Positions 11,100 to 20,890 are shown, numbered from the stretch's first letter. The stretch is DNA of 64,000 nt from Bactericera cockerelli (GCA_024516035.1 CM044963.1:20576703-20640702); one strand, 5' to 3'. A program made the numbers and translations. The notes: generated from the sequence alone by a model not told the origin.

Positions 11100-11830
11100 C
11101 AAAAAATATGAAATGAATGCAAATCGTATAGATGAGGACAAAGCCAAGTATGTCAAATACGCCAACACAGACAGACACTACAACAAAACAATGGAACACG
11201 GAAACTCATAGAAAATCTAGATGATGACAATGAATATGAAGAAAACCAAAGGGAAAGAGAAATAGGAGACAAAACACGTTTAAGTATGTTACAGAACACG
11301 CTTAAGATTTTGGACAAACATACTTCGACTATCCTAGACAAACGCACTGATGCTGTCATAAAAAAAAGGTGCATGGACATAAAAAATAATATGAAATCGC
11401 ATGGATGTGGACAAAATCAAGAATGCCAAGTACACCAACACAGGCAAAACACCTCAAAACAACAATGGAACACCTAGATGATGACGATGAATTTGAAGAA
11501 AATCAAAGCGAAAAGAGAGATAGGAGACAAAAATAGTTTAAGAAGTCTAAATCGCAGAACACATTCAGGATTTCAGACTAACACACTTAAGTTATTCTAG
11601 CCGAACACACTGATGTTCTCATAGAAGAAGTCGCATAGACACAAAACATTATGAATGAATGCAAATCTTAGAGACAGTGACAAAGTCAAGTGTGTCAAAT
11701 ACACCAACACAGACAACACAACAATAGAACACGGAAACTAGTGGAACGTCTAGAACTCTAGATGAACATGATGATAATGTTATGACAATAATGCATGTAC
11801 AAAATACACCAACCAATGGTAATTGAAAAT
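11100..11830 (+). repeat. Degenerate ~260-280 bp tandem repeat, about 2.6 copies
   Basis: The block CAAATACGCCAACACAGAC near 11152 recurs in altered form near 11427 and 11693. Each unit also has GAACACGGAAACT or GAACACCTAGATGATGACGA and AGGAGACAAAA. Frames are broken, so this is not a repeat protein. Confidence 0.65.
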
Positions 11831-11857
11831 AAACAAAGTGTATTCTTTGTATCACAA

Positions 11858-12088
11858 TTTTAGGGGGTAGCGCAAATTTATAGGACTACTCCGTTTCTTT
11901 GATATCCTTGTGTATCATTTGACCATTATTCAGTCACTGGTCACTGCTCACATCAAAGCAGCTACTCAGTATGAGTGGACCCCAGACATCCAAGTACAAA
12001 GCAAAAAAAAATCTGCGCTGCTGGCGATCGAACCCAGGTAAACGTGTGTATAATCTTAGTGCGCTACCCACTTGGCCACAGTGATTAA
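11858..12088 (-). mobile_element. tRNA-derived SINE, family D
   Basis: Left end GTAGCGCAAATTTATAGGAC, body CAGTATGAGTGGACCCCAGA, right end antisense tRNA-like (GCGATCGAACCCAGGTAAAC, CTTGGCCACAGTGA). Confidence 0.75.
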
Positions 12089-12126
12089 TGATGTTGAGAT
12101 AGTAAAAATGATGATAATAATTATAA

Positions 12127-12270
12127 AGTTATCATATTTGTGTTAATCACTTTCGTGATATCACAACTACTCAAACTCGCTTTACTAAATCTACGCTGAA
12201 AGCGGGACTTGAACCACCGACCTCCAGGTTACAAGTCCGCCGCCTTATCGATCAAGCTACTAAGGTCGGA
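12127..12270 (-). mobile_element. tRNA-derived SINE, family A
   Basis: Full antisense copy of about 143 bp, from GTTATCATATTTGTGTTAAT to the head ATCAAGCTACTAAGGTCGG, with B box GGGACTTGAACCACCGACCT. Family A is the commonest SINE in the window. Confidence 0.88.
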
Positions 12271-12299
12271 TTATAATAACAATGCAACTGTTATGGTTG

Positions 12300-12560
12300 A
12301 TGATGATGATGATGGTGACAAGTCTGGCGCGGGACGTTGAACAGGGAAGAAACCAGTGTCTTTCTAGAGGAATACAAACAGAGAACGGAATGGCTATAAC
12401 GGAATGGTTTGTCTTATTAGGGTTGGCCTAATAAGACAGACCAGCTATTTTCGTAAGGGTTTAACGGCACATAAAGAGAAAGCCCAAGTTCTCACGATGG
12501 TTGATCGCACAAAAGAATATGTGGTTTTGGATGAGGCAACCTAAGTTTGTAGAAGACCAT
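12300..12560. repeat. Diverged copy of the minisatellite-bearing element
   Basis: CGGGACGTTGAACAGGGA and AGACCATCACTTCTCCC are reminiscent of the element at 23095-23375. The array is eroded to about two units. Confidence 0.4.
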
Positions 12561-12756
12561 CACTTCTCCCTATCCGTAGTATTGCTAATAACAACAGCAT
12601 AAAATATGATGACATTAAACTATCTATGTTCTGAACAGAATATTTACAGTTGTTATGCAAAATTTTACAAATTGCTTTGTACCGAGTATTAAATAAGCTT
12701 GAAAAAATGAGTATTTTTTAAAAATTATAAAAAAATTTATTATGTTTTTTTGTATT

Positions 12757-12996
12757 ATTATAGCGCAGAATTATAGGACATTTCCGTATCTTTAATATCC
12801 CAATTTCTTATTTTTGCCTATAATTCCGCCACTGGTCGCTGCTAATATAAAAGCAGCTACTCATTTTTCCTCACGAGGTATGAGTGGACCCCGGACACCC
12901 AAGTACAGAGCAGAAAAAATCCTACTCTGCTGGGGATCGAACCCAGGTCACCGTGCGTGCAATGTCTAGCGCGCTAACTCACTCTGCCACGGTGAC
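12757..12996 (-). mobile_element. tRNA-derived SINE, family D (full copy)
   Basis: Left end TATAGCGCAGAATTATAGGA, body GCCTATAATTCCGCCACTGG and TCACGAGGTATGAGTGGACC, right end antisense tRNA-like head with GGGATCGAACCCAGGTCACC and TAACTCACTCTGCCACGGTG. Confidence 0.85.
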
Positions 12997-12999
12997 TAC

Positions 13000-14160
13000 T
13001 AATACATACATAATATATATATGTTATAATACTGAACAGAAGAAATAATAAATAAGATAAAAAATGAGACACAGAGACATAGATGATAATTATGATATTA
13101 CGTAAGAGGTATAGACTCAGATAAATTTTAATGAGACACTGGGATAAACACAGATTTTTATGTTGATAACTGACTGTTGAAAATGAACTCCTCATTTGCA
13201 AACTTGAGAGAAGATTTTATTTATGCCACTCCGAGTATTGAACTTTTTACATCGCACGACAAAAACTTTGCCAAGTCCCAATTTTCAAGACAAGAAAAAG
13301 CTGCAGGAAGGACTGTTAAGCTGATTCCAAAAGATTGTCAGGCCAAAGGTCCAAAAAATAATAACACAGATCATTGGTAACCAGGGTCGGTGTTAAGAAA
13401 TGCATAGAGCTGTAAAATGTGGAAGTAGGAATGGTAGAATCAAAAAACTATAAGGAAGAGGTTGAACAATTCCAACCCCAAGTAGGTTTGGGAAAAAGCA
13501 AAAGCCAAAGCTGGAGGACAAAACAACATAAAAAAATGTGATGTGGTAGTGGTAAGATAAAAAAAAAAACATACAAAAACTTACCAAAAGGTATACTATC
13601 CTATCCCAACAATGGCCGTTGATGTTAAAATTGCGATGTAGGTATTTCATTTTGAACGATTTTGATCAAACTTTATTTACAATTTTTATAAAGTTACAGG
13701 GAAAAGGTATAATTACGTATTAATAGTAATAATAAAAACCGTTAGGTATTGTATATTTACAGTACATGACCAATTTACAGGAGACAACAATATATAAGAT
13801 TTTTTTTTCTTTCTTTTTACAGATACTTACAAACGAAATACAAGACACAAGTTAACTTTGAAATACAAAATAATTGAAATAATTGTTCATAGGAATATAA
13901 AAAGCGACTAGAATTTAAATAATGATAATAATAAATTATACAATATCACAGTTATATATCACAGTTACATTAATGTAAAAGTAAACAAAGCCTCATCAAG
14001 GGTGGTGATAATACCTTTACCATTCTCTTCCGCACAACTCTTGATTTAAACAATTGAATTACAATTGATTAAAACTTTTTAATTTATTTTTATTTGTATT
14101 TACATTTATAATGTTTTACAAATAAAAATAAATTTAAAAAAACGATTGATTAAAACAATG
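13000..14160. other. Intron or intergenic AT-rich DNA
   Basis: No exon with supporting splice sites recognised. The part near 13980-14030 (AAGGGTGGTGATAATACC) resembles 45262-45310 in inverse orientation and is probably a retroelement tail. Confidence 0.4.
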
Positions 14161-14185
14161 CCATAAATATTATCTAAGTTTTTAA

Positions 14186-14330
14186 AAGTTATCATATTTG
14201 TGTTAATCACTTTCGTGATATCACAACTACTCAAACTCGCTTTACAAAATCTACGCTGAAACCGGGACTTGAACCACCGACCTCCATGTTACAAGTCCGC
14301 CGCCTTATCGATCAAGCTACTGAGGTCGGT
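14186..14330 (-). mobile_element. SINE family A next to a splice acceptor
   Basis: Full antisense copy. The 15-bp target duplication CATAAATATTATCTA lies at 14162-14176 and 14331-14345. The right duplicate ends 10 bases before the exon that begins at 14356, so the insertion lies inside the branch-point and polypyrimidine zone of that acceptor. Confidence 0.9.
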
Positions 14331-14355
14331 CATAAATATTATCTATTTGTTTCAG

Positions 14356-14525
14356 AGGAGATCATAACCAAGAAGAAGACCGAACTCACCACCACCCGAC
14401 AGATTCAGACCCGGGTCAAGCGACAAGTGGTTCTAGAGGATGGCAAGGTAGTGGAAGACTCCGGCCCCATCGTCACCACCAACACCACAGAGGACACAGA
14501 GAAGCACGAGGAACAGAACACAGAG
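14356..14525 (+). CDS. Exon 1 seen of unnamed Lys/Glu-rich protein
   Basis: The acceptor is TATTTGTTTCAG and the donor is GAG|GTAAGAG. The exon is 170 bp, starts with two bases of a split codon and ends in phase 0. It encodes about 57 residues, beginning EEIITKKKTELTTTRQIQTR and containing VVLEDGKVVEDSGPIVTT, rich in Thr, Lys and Glu. GC content and codon use are clearly higher than in the surrounding DNA. I cannot name the family with confidence. The low-complexity charged composition suggests a structural or scaffold protein, which is inference only. Upstream exons and the start codon are not seen in the window. The 3' end of this exon is the source of the tandem array that follows it. Confidence 0.75.
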
Positions 14526-15145
14526 GTAAGAGAGAGGATGGAGAAATACAGAGAAGCACGAGGAACAGAACACAGAGGTAAGAGAGAGGATTGAGAAACA
14601 CAGAGAAGCACGAGGAACAGGACACAGTAGTAAGAGAGAGGATTGAGAAACACAAGAGAAGAGAGATAGGATTGAGAAACACAGAGAAGAGAGAGAGGAT
14701 TGAGAAACATAGAGGTAAGAGAGAGGATTGAGAGACACAGAGAAGCACGAGGAACAGAACACAGAGGTAAGAGAGAGGATTGAGAAATACAGAGGAGAGA
14801 AAGATTTGAGAAACACTGAGATGCGAGAGAATTGAAAATTACAGATGTGAGAGAGAAAGAAACAATTAAAACACAGGTAAAAGAAAATATTTGAGAAACA
14901 CAGAGGTAAAAGAAAATATTTGAAAAACAAAGATGCGAGAGAATTGAAAATTACAGAGGTGAGAGAGAAAAAACAATTAACACAGAGGTAAAAGAAAATA
15001 TTTGAGAAACACAGAGGTAAAAGAATTTTTCTGAAAAACACAGAGGTGAGAAAGAATTGACAATTACAGACCTGGGAGATAAAGATATAATAAACACAGA
15101 GGTAAAAGAGAGATATTTGAGAAACAGAGAGGTGAGATAGAAAGA
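14500..15145 (+). repeat. Minisatellite seeded by exon end plus splice donor
   Basis: The last 25 or so bases of the exon and its donor (AACACAGAG|GTAAGAGAG) recur with a 52-bp period at GT positions 14526, 14578 and 14630, then at 14715 and 14767. More decayed units with GAG|GTAAAAG or GAG|GTGAG follow at about 14906, 14959, 14988, 15016, 15046, 15102 and 15132. Thus many donor-like sites follow the real one. Only the first keeps the frame: the 52-bp unit shifts it, and a stop follows in the second unit (14592-14594). Confidence 0.85.
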
Positions 15146-15307
15146 ACAGTAACAGTACTTTCTATATCTCATAGGTAATAGAAAGTGAAAACTTGAAAAG
15201 CATTCATTACATTTATGGCCAAGGGTTCTACAAATTAAATAGCTAGCTAAAACTCTTATTCAAAGACTTGTGAAGAGCAAGGACTCTAATTATTACAAAT
15301 ATCCCTT

Positions 15308-15520
15308 TGAATAATAATAACACTCTTTAGTGGAAGGTAACCACCAGGCGAGGTTAATTTTCAAAGCATTTTCTACCACCAAACACTCAAGAGTCTTATT
15401 TTCCAAAAACTCAAATTAATGAGAAAAATTCATGCACTGGGTGTGGTTCAAACTAACGCATCCCTGAGCTACCTGGATTATCAGACTAGCCCCTTAACCA
15501 CATGACTGCCAGTGCATTTT
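15308..15520 (-). mobile_element. tRNA-derived SINE, family B
   Basis: Antisense copy in the intron: ACTCTTTAGTGGAAGGTAAC, CACCAGGCGAGGTTAAT, GCATTTTCTACCACC, then a diverged tRNA-like head ending in CTGCCAGTGCA. Confidence 0.8.
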
Positions 15521-15646
15521 TTAATAAATATTTCAATAGATATTTATTAAAAAAAGATATGTAGGTCTGTGCAATTCAGTCGAAACGTTTTGACGAAACC
15601 CAATCATATTAACCTTTTCATTCCCGTTGTGTCATTCTGTTCCCAG

Positions 15647-15811
15647 CACCGTAACCTAGGAGACGGCGAGAAAGCTCTTGAAGAGATCGACGGCAGTGGC
15701 GCCGTCAGCGTTGTGAAGAAAGTCAACGAGAAGAAAGTGAAGAGCAGAGAGGAGAAAGAAGAAATACTCGAGACTGAACAGGTGGCCCATCTTGGCGACA
15801 TTTCTGACGAT
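15647..15811 (+). CDS. Exon 2 seen of the same gene
   Basis: The acceptor is TCTGTTCCCAG and the donor is GAT|GTAAGT. The exon is 165 bp (55 codons) and phase 0 at both ends, matching the phase 0 end of the preceding exon. It encodes a strongly charged segment that starts HRNLGDGEKALEEIDGSG and includes VNEKKVKSREEKEEILETEQ, with predicted helical, possibly coiled-coil character. No catalytic motif is visible. The matched phases and composition are the reason for assigning it to the same gene. Confidence 0.78.
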
Positions 15812-15833
15812 GTAAGTAAATACGGCCACACAC

Positions 15834-15893
15834 GCTCATGCATGCATGACAAGCCTGCATGAACAGGACTGACTGTCATGCATGCATGAGCTC
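15834..15893. repeat. Intronic hairpin next to a splice donor
   Basis: GCTCATGCATGCATGACA and its reverse complement TGTCATGCATGCATGAGC are separated by about 20 bases, starting 22 bases after the exon 2 donor. Flanking CACAC and GTGTG can extend the stem. Confidence 0.8.
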
Positions 15894-16001
15894 GTGTGCC
15901 AGAAATCATTCACGAACACAAGCCATTCCTATTGTTTCCAATTTTGATCGGGAACTTTCGAGTCAGTGGGATTCGATTTCATTTGACTATTTGATTATAA
16001 A

Positions 16002-16095
16002 ATTAACCCTATCATACCCACTATCTCCATTTCACAGCTCTAGTAGTTCATAACATTAACCCTATCACACCCACTGTCTCCATTCCACAGCTCTA
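16002..16095 (+). repeat. Tandem duplication of a splice acceptor
   Basis: A 53-bp unit is present twice: ATTAACCCTATCATACCCAC...TTTCACAG|CTCTAG and ATTAACCCTATCACACCCAC...TTCCACAG|CTCTAT. The AG positions are 16036-16037 and 16089-16090. In the incoming phase the first copy meets a stop one codon after the AG; the second continues. Confidence 0.85.
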
Positions 16096-16299
16096 TCTCA
16101 AAGCAGTTCAATCGAACAACATCCGGCAACTCAGCCGACTCTCCTCTACCTCTCTAGTCCCAACGTCTTCGGTGCCCGTATCGTACACCAGAGTGCCAAA
16201 GTCAAGAAAGTCATCGACACCGAAGACACCAAACACTTGAGTCAGCTAGCTGATGGAAAATTATTGACCCAAACTGAAACTAGCGTAGAACATGAAGAG
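16091..16299 (+). CDS. Exon 3 seen, with frame conflict
   Basis: Acceptor CATTCCACAG, donor GAG|GTAAGT, phase 0 at the 3' end. In the phase delivered by the preceding exon the frame starts LYLKAVQSNNIRQLSRLSST but hits TGA at 16238-16240. The later part is convincing in another frame: VHQSAKVKKVIDTEDTKHLS followed by a Gln/Thr/Glu-rich end. Either the true acceptor is CAACTCAG at 16127-16134, which restores the phase exactly and starts the exon at 16135, or a frameshift (assembly error or inactivating mutation) lies near 16150. Confidence 0.65.
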
Positions 16300-16310
16300 G
16301 TAAGTTAACT
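16298..16310 (+). promoter_or_regulatory. Splice donor duplicated by a SINE (left copy)
   Basis: AGGTAAGTTAACT, which includes the exon 3 donor, is the left target duplication of the SINE that follows. The right copy is AGGTAAGATAACT at 16455-16467. Using the right donor would keep the SINE in the mRNA and reach TAA at 16306-16308. Confidence 0.85.
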
Positions 16311-16454
16311 ACCGACCTCAGTAGCTTGATCGATAAGGCGGCGGACTTGTAACCTGGAGGTCGGTGATTCAAGTCCCGGTTTCAGTATAGATTTAGTAAA
16401 ACGAGTTTGAGTAGTTGTGATATCACGAAAGTGATAAACACAAATATGATAACA
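16311..16454 (+). mobile_element. SINE family A inserted on a splice donor
   Basis: Full sense copy with A box region TAGCTTGATCGATAAGGCGG, B box region GGTGATTCAAGTCCCGG and 3' end AACACAAATATGATAAC. It is bounded by 13-bp target duplications with one mismatch that contain the exon 3 donor. Confidence 0.92.
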
Positions 16455-16494
16455 AGGTAAGATAACTACAACCTAGTTCAGACTTCTCAACATC

Positions 16495-16745
16495 CGTGGT
16501 GTAGACTTTATGCCTACTGCTTGTGGTCCACAGATCCTGAGTTCGATCCTCGGTTTAGGCAGAATTTTTGACAAAAATTCAAATTGAAAGCCTTGTGATG
16601 CTGGTCATGCTGGTATTCTTGACCCCATCCAGGATGGGTGAGGCCAATGTGGGTGGCTGGTTTGTCAGTTTCCAGCAGATGGACGGCACAACTCCCATTT
16701 CAGATGACTTAGATGTTGGAGTAATGTAAAGCAAAATAAGGAAAA
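16495..16745 (+). mobile_element. tRNA-derived SINE, family E (diverged)
   Basis: Sense copy: CATCCGTGGTGTAGACTT head, GAGTTCGATCCTCGG B box, then CATCCAGGATGGGTGAGGCC and AGTTTCCAGCAGATGGA in the body. Confidence 0.72.
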
Positions 16746-16794
16746 GGTAATTTTGACATTACTCTTTTCTAAAGTAGGTAATTGTGAAAGTAGA

Positions 16795-16900
16795 TTATCA
16801 TAAAGGCGACGGACTTGGAATCGAAGGTCGTCGGTTCAAGTCCCGGAAATATTTAGTAAAGCGAGTTTGAGTAATTGTGATATCACGATTGAAATTAACA
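16795..16900 (+). mobile_element. SINE family A fragment
   Basis: ATAAAGGCGACGGACTTGG, GGTTCAAGTCCCGG and AAGCGAGTTTGAGTAATTGT remain; the 5' head and 3' tail are eroded. Confidence 0.7.
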
Positions 16901-17254
16901 GGGCGGGGTTATTGCCTTTGGCAACCTCTTCCACTCAACCATTTTAGTCCGGTTTATGTGGCAGCACCCCTAAAACATTTTCACACCGGCCGCGTCAGTA
17001 TACACTAAATATGGAGAGAGGAAAACAGGTAATTGCGACATCACCACAGATAATTTTCATTTCCTCAAAGAGATTGACCATTGTCTCTCGGAATCTGAAG
17101 GTTCACACAGAGATAATAGGTTCTGATTGGAGAGCGAGATTTACTTTTCGCAGGACATACTAAAGTCATGTACTTTAGTATGTAGTTCGTTATTGGTATA
17201 AGTACAACATGTATACACAATTACACAAATCTGTACATATATAATAAAAACTGA

Positions 17255-17525
17255 GCGCGCGATTAGCTCACTGGTCCCGGGTTCGATCCCCCGTGCCGAC
17301 AAAAAATTGTGTTATTTATTTGGTTACAATTGTTTTTAAGGGATACCTTCCGGTGAGTTCGTGTTGACCCAGCACCTAAATGGGAAGAATTGTGTCACAT
17401 ATTGTCCAATTGTCCATTAGAGGGGAGGCATACACTGTCCAAACAACACAGAGCACAAGCGTCTACCGTCTACCGTAGCTCCAGTGTTTCATGGCTACGA
17501 AATAAAAACCTCTGTGAATCTTTAA
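17255..17525 (+). mobile_element. tRNA-derived SINE, family C (internally deleted head)
   Basis: GCGCGCGATTAGCTCACTGG joins directly to TCCCGGGTTCGATCCCCCGT, so the anticodon region is missing. The body follows in sense with GTGTTGACCCAGCACCTAAA and ends near TTTCATGGCTACGAAATAAA. Confidence 0.78.
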
Positions 17526-17529
17526 AAAA

Positions 17530-17976
17530 TTATTATCTCTAAATGAGTATCTTTAATAAAAAAAAAAATGTACACATAGTCATCATCATGTCATAGCGAC
17601 ATCTTCAGACAGGTCATAAATTATCTCAAGTAAATAAATATATCTCAGCTAAATATCTATCCCAATAAATTTATCTTATCTTTATTTAATCTAAATACGG
17701 CTAGATAGATAGGTTCTCTGTTCTTATTATTTTGTTATTAATCTAATCGAGGAAAGATTTAGCTTTATCTTCTTTAGGTGTTTTCACAAACTTTAAAGTA
17801 GACAAACGGTAGACATAATAATCAGGATACATATTTGATTGCGGTTTGTGATAATGGTTTCTATGTTTTTCTATCCCATTATCATCTGCTCTTTCTGTGT
17901 TTGTGAGCCACCCTCTTTCTAATTTCTATGCTTGAGTTACCTAGGCGTGTTGGATGGAGACCATCACGCCCCCAAC
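17530..17976. other. Intronic AT-rich DNA
   Basis: No exon or transposon end recognised, apart from the right part (about 17930-17976), which continues after the hAT element as an older repeat. Confidence 0.4.
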
Positions 17977-18864
17977 CAGTGCCGGATTAAGGCTGCGCGG
18001 GGCCCTTGGCATTTTCAAAGCGCGGGGCCCCAAAATTGTACTAAGTTTTTTCTAAAATAATATTTTTAGGACCTTGAAACCGAAGCCAAGTGTTTTAGGC
18101 ACTAATCCATAATAGTATCCAAAACGACGCGCGACGTTTTTGAAATGCATTTCGAAAATGCCCAAAGACTTTTTTTCTTTTAATGGTACATACTAGAATT
18201 GCACGTCTTGAAAGACAATCTAAAACATCATGATAAGTAAATTTGACGGCGCCGCAGGCGAAATTTTTGCAAAGTTATGGGGTAAAGTACTCGGAAAATA
18301 GATACAATAAAATATCTTGAAAAAAACATTAAAAGCGTCGTAGGCGACTATAATGAAGATCATTGGTAATATTATTCTTTTCAAATACGAGTAATTATAT
18401 AATATTTATATATTATATAAAGAACCGCAGGCAATAGGTATAGAGATCTACCTATTTTCATGTACGTGGTCGATTTTAAGGGGGCCCGTGGTTTTTCTTT
18501 TAATATTTTGCTCAACTGGCTATGATTTTATTTAATATTGAAATCCAGAAAAACCGATTTGAAGGGCATTCAAAAACACTTATTATTTGGGTAAGCTGCC
18601 CGAAATCCGCTAGTGTCCATGTGGTTGATTCGAGGAGTAGATAGTAATAGGGGGACCCGCGCTTTTCTTTCAATTTAAGTACTTTGCTGTGAGTGTGTGT
18701 TTTTTTCCCCTTTTATTTCTCTTCTTACTTATTATCCAAAAATACCTAGTGCAAGCTTTTTAAAAATCTCATAATATCTAGTGTTAGCTGCTCAAGCGCG
18801 GGGCCCCCTAAAGCGCGGGGCCCTTGGCATCTGCCAAATCCGCCATATGGGTAATCCGGCACTG
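17977..18864. mobile_element. Non-autonomous hAT-type DNA transposon
   Basis: Terminal inverted repeats begin CAGTGCCGGATTA and end TAATCCGGCACTG, with further GCGGGGCCCTTGGCA blocks inside both ends. Perfect 8-bp target duplications CCCCCAAC lie at 17969-17976 and 18865-18872. The 8-bp duplication and CAG...CTG ends are those of the hAT superfamily. The 888 bp hold no transposase frame. The element interrupts an older repeat whose halves (ending GACCATCACGC and starting TGTAGCCACGCTGG) also occur joined near 23330. Confidence 0.9.
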
Positions 18865-18946
18865 CCCCCAACTGTAGCCACGCTGGCTACAACAAAAACT
18901 TACAGACGTCTATAAAATTGTCTTGAATAGTAGTCGTGTTTTTTAT

Positions 18947-19135
18947 AAAAATAATAGCACTCTTTAGTGGAAGTTAATAACCAGGCGAGGTTAATGCTCA
19001 AAGCATTTTCTACCACCTAACCCTCAGAGACTTATTATTATGTGGTCACAAACTCAAATTATTGAGGAAAAATTCATGCACTGAGTGGGATTCGAACCAA
19101 CGAATCCCTACACTACCTAGATTACCAGACTTCTT
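18947..19135 (-). mobile_element. tRNA-derived SINE, family B (5' truncated)
   Basis: Antisense: CACTCTTTAGTGGAAGTTAA, CCAGGCGAGGTTAATGC, then GGGATTCGAACCAACGAATC. The copy stops within the tRNA-like head. Confidence 0.8.
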
Positions 19136-19790
19136 TTATAAACTCTTAAGAATATGTCGGAAATCAGTCTTAAAATATGAGTAGGTAACTAGGTACTTAG
19201 CATGTAGAACTTGGAACTGAATGAATTCTGAATAACTATTTTAGCGGGCATCTATCGCAGAATATTAAACAAGGTCTAGTATTTCACATTATCTTAGCGC
19301 TATCCTTCAACTGTCAGACTATAACGAGGTATGTATGTACAAAAATGTACATTATAATAACAGAGGATATATTTATTATGAGTATTATGACTATTGTACA
19401 TAGGTATAATAGAGGATAGAGGTGTCGTATACAATCATAGATCACACAGAAATAAAATCTCAAGTAGAGTGTGTGGGAGGACTCAAATAGAATAGTTACC
19501 TTGTGTTTTCTACCTGATAGGACTAAAGAGTTCTATTATTATGTAGGCAGTGTAGGTATAGAGGTACAAACACAAAACAATAAATCAACATAAGAATAAT
19601 GTACTCTTACTGTCATAATCTAGAAATCTTGAGGACCTAGCTATTGAGTATATCGTGAAGATTTTCCACCTCTTTACTGCCCCTAACTATCAACCTACCT
19701 CTTCAATCCCCCATCTTTCAACTCACCTCTTTGCTCCCCCGACTATCAGCACACATAAAGCTATTGAGCCCAGAACTTATGAATATAATA
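19136..19790. other. Intron, nothing recognised
   Basis: AT-rich intron sequence leading to the repeat array; no supported exon. Confidence 0.4.
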
Positions 19791-20890
19791 ACCACCTCTT
19801 CACTCCTCAGGTGAACGATTCTCAAGAGCCCTGCACAGAAGAGATAGAGGACCACGAAAGTGATTAACATAAATATATAATAACCACCTCTTCACTCCTC
19901 AGGTGAACGATTCTCAAGAGCCCTGCACAGAAGAGATAGAGAACCACGAAAGTGATTAACATAAATATAATAACCACCTCTTCACTCCTCAGGTGAACGA
20001 TTCTCAAGAGCCCTGCACAGAAGAAAATAGAGAACCACGAAAGTGATTAACATAAATATAATAACCACCTCTTCACTCCTCAGGTGAACGATTCTCAAGA
20101 GCCCTGCACAGAATAGATAGAGAACCACGAAAGTGATAAACATAAATTAATATAATAACTTCCTCTTCACTCCTCAGGTGAACGATTCTCAAGAGCCCTG
20201 CACAGAAAAGATAGAGAACCACAAAAGTGATTAACATAAATATTAAATATATAATAACCACCTCTTCACTCCTCAGGTGAACGATTCTCAAGAGCCCTGC
20301 ACAGAAGAGATAGAGGACCACGAAAGTGATAAACATAAATTAATATAATAACTTCCTCTTCACTCCTCAGGTGAACGATTCTCAAGAGCCCTGCACAGAA
20401 AAGATAGAGAACCACAAAAGTGATTAACATAAATATTAAATATATAATAACCACCTCTTCACTCCTCAGGTGAACGATTCTCAAGAGCCCTGCACAGAAA
20501 AGATAGAGAACCACAAAAGTGATTAACATAAATATTAAATATATAATAACCACCTCTTCACTCCTCAGGTGAACGATTCTCAAGAGCCCTGCACAGAAGA
20601 GATAGAGGACCACGAAAGTGATTAACATAAATATAATAACCACCTCTTCACTCCTCAGGTGAACGATTCTTCAGAGCCCTGCACAGAAGAGATAGAGGAC
20701 CACGAAAGTGATAAACATAAATTTAATAACCACCTCTTCACTCCCCAGGTGAACGATTCTTCAGAGCCCTGCACAGAAGAGATAGAGGACCACGAAAGTG
20801 ATAAACATAAATTTAATAACCACCTCTTCACTCCTCAGGTGAACGATTCTCAAGAGCCCTGCACAGAAGAGATAGAGGACCACGAAAGTG
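19782..20890 (+). repeat. 12-copy minisatellite of splice acceptor plus exon start
   Basis: Each unit holds CACCTCTTCACTCCTCAG|GTGAACGATTCT and the following coding-like block. The exon-like starts are 19811, 19903, 19993, 20084, 20178, 20277, 20371, 20470, 20569, 20659, 20749 and 20839; periods run 92, 90, 91, 94, 99, 94, 99, 99, 90, 90, 90. In the first nine units the frame from the AG meets a stop before the next unit (typically GAT TAA). The last three units are exactly 90 bp apart and open throughout, so acceptors at 20659, 20749 and 20839 all give an in-frame product. Confidence 0.93.

Noticed and set aside
14405..15172. Long minus-strand frames over the donor array (up to 202 codons)
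   Set aside because: They are antisense of the exon-derived minisatellite; the plus strand has the splice sites.
15569..15862. 97-codon frame as an intronless gene
   Set aside because: It is exon 2 extended into both introns; splice sites at 15646/15647 and 15811/15812 fit the neighbouring phases.
20073..20643. Minus-strand hydrophobic repeat frames (LFCAGLLRIVHLRSEE)
   Set aside because: Antisense translation of the acceptor array; the sense strand explains the sequence.
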